The notes under the pieces: model-generated | The model's database searches: none | Told to the model about the DNA's origin: nothing | Seen by the model: only the letters and a program-made list of their open reading frames with translations | Shown: positions 59,830-64,000 of the stretch, piece by piece | Position numbering within the stretch: position 1 is the first letter of the stretch | How the letters are laid out: every line of letters starts with the position of its first letter | Assembly (NCBI GenBank): GCA_001839685.1 | Contig: MLAK01000544.1 | Span: 44,479 to 108,478, forward strand | Source of the DNA: Tritrichomonas foetus | Lineage: Eukaryota; Parabasalia; Tritrichomonadida; Tritrichomonadidae | DNA length: 64,000 nucleotides | Direction: 5' to 3' | Program-made: the position numbers and the translations under genes

Positions 59830-60049
59830 CTAATACCACTATTTTTTTGGCCTTCAAAATGTTTCACATTGATGAGAAATATTCCTCAAAAAGCTCAGCA
59901 ATCTAAGCAACAATATCTTCATGATTTGTGTAATACTCCTAGCTGAAAAGATTAAGCGATAATTTTTATTAAGCTTTTTTTTTTCTTCTACTTGGTATCT
60001 TAACAAATTTTCCTTTTCTATTGGTTTTCATCTTTTTTTAATTAATATT

Positions 60050-60506
60050 GTGCTGCTTCTCGAAGGGTTATTGATTCTTCGCGATAATATACGATCAAAA
60101 TTTGATTTAGAGAAAAGTATAGTCCCTTATCTTTTCATGTACATTCATATAAATTGTCTAATTGATTTAAATATGATTTGTAATGATCTTTCAAAGGAAT
60201 GTATCGGTACACACCAATTTTGCTTCACAAGGCTAACCACTGCTTTGGGTCAGAAAATTCATCGTGATAATATAAATCAGAATTATCCAGGAGCGCCAAT
60301 GTCACGTCACTATTATCTTACAAACCTTCATAAAATAAGGAAAGATATGGAAAAGTAGTATTTTCTTCCCAATGGCAGAGACTCTTTAAAAAGAAAAACT
60401 TATCGGCACCCTTCCCACATTTCAAAAGATGACCTTCGCGAGGTGATACATATGTTGCTATTTCCTTATTGAAATCGTAAATGATTTCGTTAAATATGTA
60501 AGACAT
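60050..60506. other. Short open frames of uncertain reality
   Basis: A 102-codon plus frame (60050-60358, starts at GTG) and a 62-codon minus frame from an ATG (60318-60506) overlap. Both have a mixed, protein-like composition (for example YVSPREGHLLKCGKGADKF) but no recognised motif. Within the transposon-relic region they are more likely remnants than genes. Confidence 0.3.
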
Positions 60507-61032
60507 AGAATTTTCTAAATGGATGAAACATGTTGGAAGTTAGTAAATTGAAAAATCAAATCACTTGCGTGGAAAGGTGCCTATAGTGTGTTTGTAAATA
60601 TAGATTGTGATATGATAGTTTCATTTGCTGCATTGTGCACATGCTCCGCATCTGGAGATAAATTGATTCCATTGATCATTTGTAAAGGTGTTAATCAGGC
60701 ATGTGAGCAAGAATAGAAAAACAAACTCGCACATAGGAGACGAAAGGTGAAATTTCATCATTCAGAAAGCGTGTGAGCTTATTAAAAAAGCAATGAGAGA
60801 CTATCTGTCTTAGCTATCCAACGAAAACGAACAGGAATGAATATATTAAATCCATAATTCCAGTGATAATTAGCAATCTACATGACATTCGAATTCATAT
60901 TTAGTTTCAATAAATTTCATTCAACTTCATCAAACTCGTTGTGAACTTGCTTACATCTGATCTTATTTTTTTCCCCCCCCCCTTCAATGAGCTTCATTCA
61001 TGATCATTCAATTTCTCGATCCATTAAGCTAA

Positions 61033-61400
61033 ATGAAGAACACATCATCAGAAACGCAATGTGATTGCGGGAAACTGATAAAAATGAAATTACCATTCAG
61101 GTATATTATTATTCGATTCTGGAAAGAACTTAATGATTTGGATCAGAAAGAAAATACTTTCCCTTTGGCTTAATTGGCTCAAGATGGAGATGCAAAATCC
61201 AACAAACGAATCATAAAGACATAGTGGTCAATACAAGGACTTATGTCAATGAAAAAAAAGGAGTCGCCTTGAATGATAGTTATTCAACGGTTACAAAATT
61301 AGGTCGACAACTCGCATCAATAGCTAGTCGGAATGATATAACCAAACATTTCATTGTTAATGAAATAAGCAAATTAATTGAAGAAACTACGAAACTCTAA
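61033..61400 (+). pseudogene. Coding-like relic with frameshift
   Basis: A 46-codon frame from ATG 61033 to a TAA at 61171-61173 contains QCDCGKLIKMKLPF with a possible Cys pair. An overlapping second frame is open from 61137 to a TAA at 61398-61400 (87 codons, no ATG) and includes GSRWRCKIQQTNHKD and VTKLGRQLASIASRNDI. Their composition suggests one broken gene, perhaps with a zinc-binding N-terminus as in some transposases. Not assigned. Confidence 0.4.
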
Positions 61401-61731
61401 ATAGGAAGCATGACTCCAAAGTGATTCAAAACGTCAAAAGGAAATTCTGACGCTTCAAAGGAGCAAATGAAGAGCAAAAACATGACAGTATAATTCAGTA
61501 TGCAAATAACTCATAAAAACATTATCTTTTTATATGATTGTATTAACAATAAAAAAAACTAGATTTCATGTTTATCTCATTATTGCCGATTGGCAATAAA
61601 TTAATAATATAAGAGAGGATTCGCTTATTTCACCAGGTAAGTCAAGAGATAATTATAATAATAAAAGGCCACATTTTTTGAATTAAATATAAAGCAACTT
61701 TTTTTTGTGCCTTGAAAAATTTTTTACCCCT

Positions 61732-61801
<70 letters not shown>

Positions 61802-62440
61802 TCAGCTAAAGAATCGTGATTTTTGACATTTTCACGAGAAAATTGTCACTTTTTGAAGAGAAGTCCACTTCTCTAACTCTTGGCTCGTTAGCCAAATAGT
61901 TGATACTTTTAGGATTGAATGATTTACACAATACTTTTAGCGGTTATTCCAGCTCAAAATGATAACTATTGTATGTCTAGTTCGACCCACCAATTACATT
62001 CAAGTTAAAAATAAGTAATTTATTCTGTTCTGAGAACACCAAGACGTTAATATAATATTTTGATTAGAGTTTGGCTATAATATTGTTTATGGACATATAT
62101 ATCGTCTAAATATTTTGATTCTTATTGGATAAATCAAATACATAAAATATAAAAAAAGAACATCAATTATTTTTTAAAATCTAGAAAATTCTATCGAAAA
62201 AAGTTAGTTAATTGTCCCAATCGTTCATCTTTCATCGTTTAAATATCAAAAGTTTTGTCAAAAAAATTATTACATATATTTCCAATTCATTTAAAATGTT
62301 CTGAATGCTCTTCTTATTTTCTTGCTGATTTGGAATCCTTTGTGGTGGAGTCCTGTCATTAGGGAGAGTAATTTTATCTCCCTCTGACGAGGATTAGGTA
62401 TTATTGGATTTAAATTGTGTATTATTTTCATTTCTTTCAT
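61401..62440. other. AT-rich stretch with a 70 bp T tract
   Basis: No frames. A T homopolymer of about 70 bases spans 61731-61800, its length probably unreliable. Several short AT-rich repeats follow. Confidence 0.5.
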
Positions 62441-62770
62441 CTATTTCTTTCTTCTTAACTTCTTTAATCTGATGAGATGCAGTTGAGCTTCAGATTGGAG
62501 TTCATTGTCTTCGGCGATTATTCGATCTTTTTCTTCAGATGATAATTCTTCAATTAGCATCTCAAATTTATATTCCAATACAATCAGATTCTTTAGATCA
62601 GATATTAATCTTTTGATATGGCGCTCCAATTGAACAATCTTCTTCTCATTTTCCGCCAGGATTTTTTGGAGTTAATCTTTCCTGGCTAGAGATTCTAAGA
62701 TTTGATAATCAATATTTTTCATAAGCAATTGAATCGCCACATAATCATTCGAAGGAGTATTAGAAAATCT
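62441..62770 (-). pseudogene. Coiled-coil reading frame with one internal TAA
   Basis: Minus-strand frame of 109 codons, open except for TAA at 62672-62674 and ending at a stop near 62441. It reads through SNDYVAIQLLMKNIDYQI, then LQKILAENEKKIVQLERHIK and EELSSEEKDRIIAEDNEL, a typical charged coiled coil. A separate protein-like frame, 62719-62913 (minus, 64 codons; CYCRNDAHGPEDNQD), overlaps its beginning and may be its upstream part after a frameshift. Probably a relic of a mobile gene. Confidence 0.42.
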
Positions 62771-63343
62771 CTAGGAATGTTCCAGTGCGTTCTATCTTGA
62801 TTATCCTCTGGCCCATGTGCGTCATTTCTACAATAGCAATCCAAGAAGAACAAAAGAAAATCAAGAAATTTCACATGATCGAGTGATATTCGAAAATTAC
62901 TTTGAACGACCAATATTTTTATAATTAATAATGGTAGAGCCTTTCAAATAATTCTTTGATTAATATGAATTGATGTTTTCAACAAGTGTTGAACTTACTA
63001 ATTTCCTTATTTTAAAGCATCCTCTACGAAAGGAGGTCCTCCATTTGTAACCAAAATCAAGTGAGGAATATGAGAATAGTTCTGAGTCTGAGTAGGAAGA
63101 TGTCGATAAAATACCTCAGAAAATGCACCCCCTCGAAAGACACTATGATCAAAATTTGGTCAAAAATTACCAAAGAAAACAACAGGGAAATTACAGCACT
63201 AGACTGTTAAATTCATTTCATGAGCGAAAAACTTTTTGAAGTGAAAAGGAAGAAGAACAATTTAAAGGAATCAATAAATTATGTGCAAAATAATCTATCA
63301 TTTAAAGACAATAAAAAAAAAAACTACGATCCTTTCGCTTAGC

Positions 63344-63660
63344 GCTTCGCGCTGCTCTAGTCTCTTCGTCGTATATATGCTATAATTATATATATAGCAT
63401 ATACCGGGGAATATCTTATATCACAAGTCAGTGGGGTTAACAGGGGTTAGTTAACTATAACCCTCTTATATATAGTAAAACGGTTATGGTGAATTAATTA
63501 ACCATAAATNTCTATATATAGACGATTCTGACACTTTAAAGGTGAATCAATTGACCATAGTATATAACTGGCACTTTTACGGTATCAATCTGTCACTTTT
63601 ACGGTGNATAAATGGGAACGTTAAAGCGNATCAATACAGCTGTCAAAACTTGGTGGCAGA
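63344..63660. repeat. Iteron-like repeats near a transposon end
   Basis: Four degenerate copies of a 20-22 bp motif approximating (G/T)CACTTTTACGGTGNATCAAT begin at 63531, 63571, 63593 and 63615; N bases occur at 63510, 63607 and 63629. Upstream are palindromes such as GGTGAATTAATTAACC (63488-63503) and a long A/T cruciform (about 63382-63415). They follow the 3' end of the transposase-like gene, so they look like subterminal repeats of its element. Confidence 0.6.
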
Positions 63661-63721
63661 TTTTGGTGGCAAAAATAGTAGACCTAATCAATCACATAGT
63701 AGAGTTCTTTAGTCGCAAACA

Positions 63722-64000
63722 TTACTCAACTGAACAGCGAGACTCGGGTACTTCGGTATCCCAATCCATAAATGTGTGAAGTTGTAGGTAAGCGTCTGCG
63801 ANGTCGTCGCATTTAGTGATCTCTGGCGGCAAAGTGTGATCAAACAACTTACTCATAAAGTACGTCGCCACTTTGACGCTCAACTTCTTGTGAGCTTTAT
63901 TTTTGGTGCTATAGGGTAACTTAAGCTTCTTGAACTTCTCTCGGGGATTGATGATTTTGACGGTAGTAGAGTGGAAATAAGTAGCCAGGGCGTACATCAA
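63722..64000 (-). CDS. C-terminal part of a probable transposase (P-element-like?), cut by the window edge
   Basis: 92 codons run from the window end to a stop at 63722; the true start lies beyond 64000. One codon has an N (63802). The segment AHKKLSVKVATYFMSKLFDH resembles the P-element/THAP9 core 'kMkVklAaqvfS.s.a.al', with which other parts agree only weakly. The base composition is less AT-rich than in the neighbouring relics, so it may be a more recent arrival. The iteron-like repeats past its stop support a mobile origin. Family assignment is tentative. Confidence 0.45.
   Translation of the reverse strand: MMYALATYFHSTTVKIINPREKFKKLKLPYSTKNKAHKKLSVKVATYFMSKLFDHTLPPEITKCDDXADAYLQLHTFMDWDTEVPESRCSVE

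Noticed and set aside
1..64000. tRNA or rRNA genes, CRISPR arrays
   Set aside because: No cloverleaf with invariant bases or spaced repeats with unique spacers was noticed. A tRNA scan would be decisive; I could not run one.
1..64000. Spliceosomal introns
   Set aside because: No gene has a reading-frame break that an intron of the trichomonad type (GTAYGT with ACTAACACACAG) would repair.

Overview
The window is AT-rich nuclear DNA from a parabasalid protist (a trichomonad; Trichomonas and Tritrichomonas cannot be told apart from this sequence alone). Four things point there. The genes are long, lack visible introns and are tightly packed. Some have initiator-like TCA motifs within about 2-15 bases of the ATG. 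There is a protein with the trichomonad IBD initiator-binding domain (38977-39561). Finally there is the mix of a bacterial-type tryptophanase, Sel1-repeat kinases, LRR proteins and flagellar genes beside decayed transposons. Several starts were moved from TTG/GTG to the first in-frame ATG.

Left part (1-23.7 kb): a Nap1/HEM subunit of the WAVE complex; the axonemal AAA protein DRC11; a 1.9 kb gene-poor stretch; tryptophanase; a coiled-coil protein; a neighbouring pair of replication-initiation relatives (a CDC7-like kinase with a damaged DFG motif, and ORC1); a TPT/nucleotide-sugar type transporter; a lipid-anchored TCAF/M60-like protein; the WD40 protein WRAP73; and an LRR protein with a degenerate PP2C domain.

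Middle part (23.7-45 kb): a 1153 bp inverted-repeat transposon remnant with a 6 bp target duplication; a CatSper-like six-helix channel; a VPS9 Rab5-GEF; an ER thioredoxin-fold protein without CxxC; a Q-rich protein; a 2.8 kb gene-poor stretch; a possible DENN-like protein; a Rad23-like shuttle; a LisH protein; the IBD protein; a CAMK-like kinase; and a divergent pair (Frag1/DRAM membrane protein and an LRR protein).

Right part (45-64 kb): a second divergent pair (TKL kinase with helical repeats; giant kinase with about 20 Sel1 repeats broken by one in-frame TGA), CFAP100 and an acidic disordered protein. From 56.5 kb onward the sequence is mobile-element material. A compact tyrosine-recombinase element with about 70 bp terminal inverted repeats (56526-57820) is followed by two near-perfect palindromes. 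About 5 kb of stop-riddled coding fragments come next, ending in iteron-like repeats and the 3' end of a probable transposase cut by the window edge.

The most unusual item is the tyrosine-recombinase element. It is about 1.1 kb without an internal duplication, encodes only a recombinase with recognisable R, HxxR and Y motifs, and has no target duplication. Cytoskeletal and flagellar genes (Nap1, DRC11, WRAP73, CFAP100, probably the LisH protein) are scattered among kinases and are not organised as an operon.
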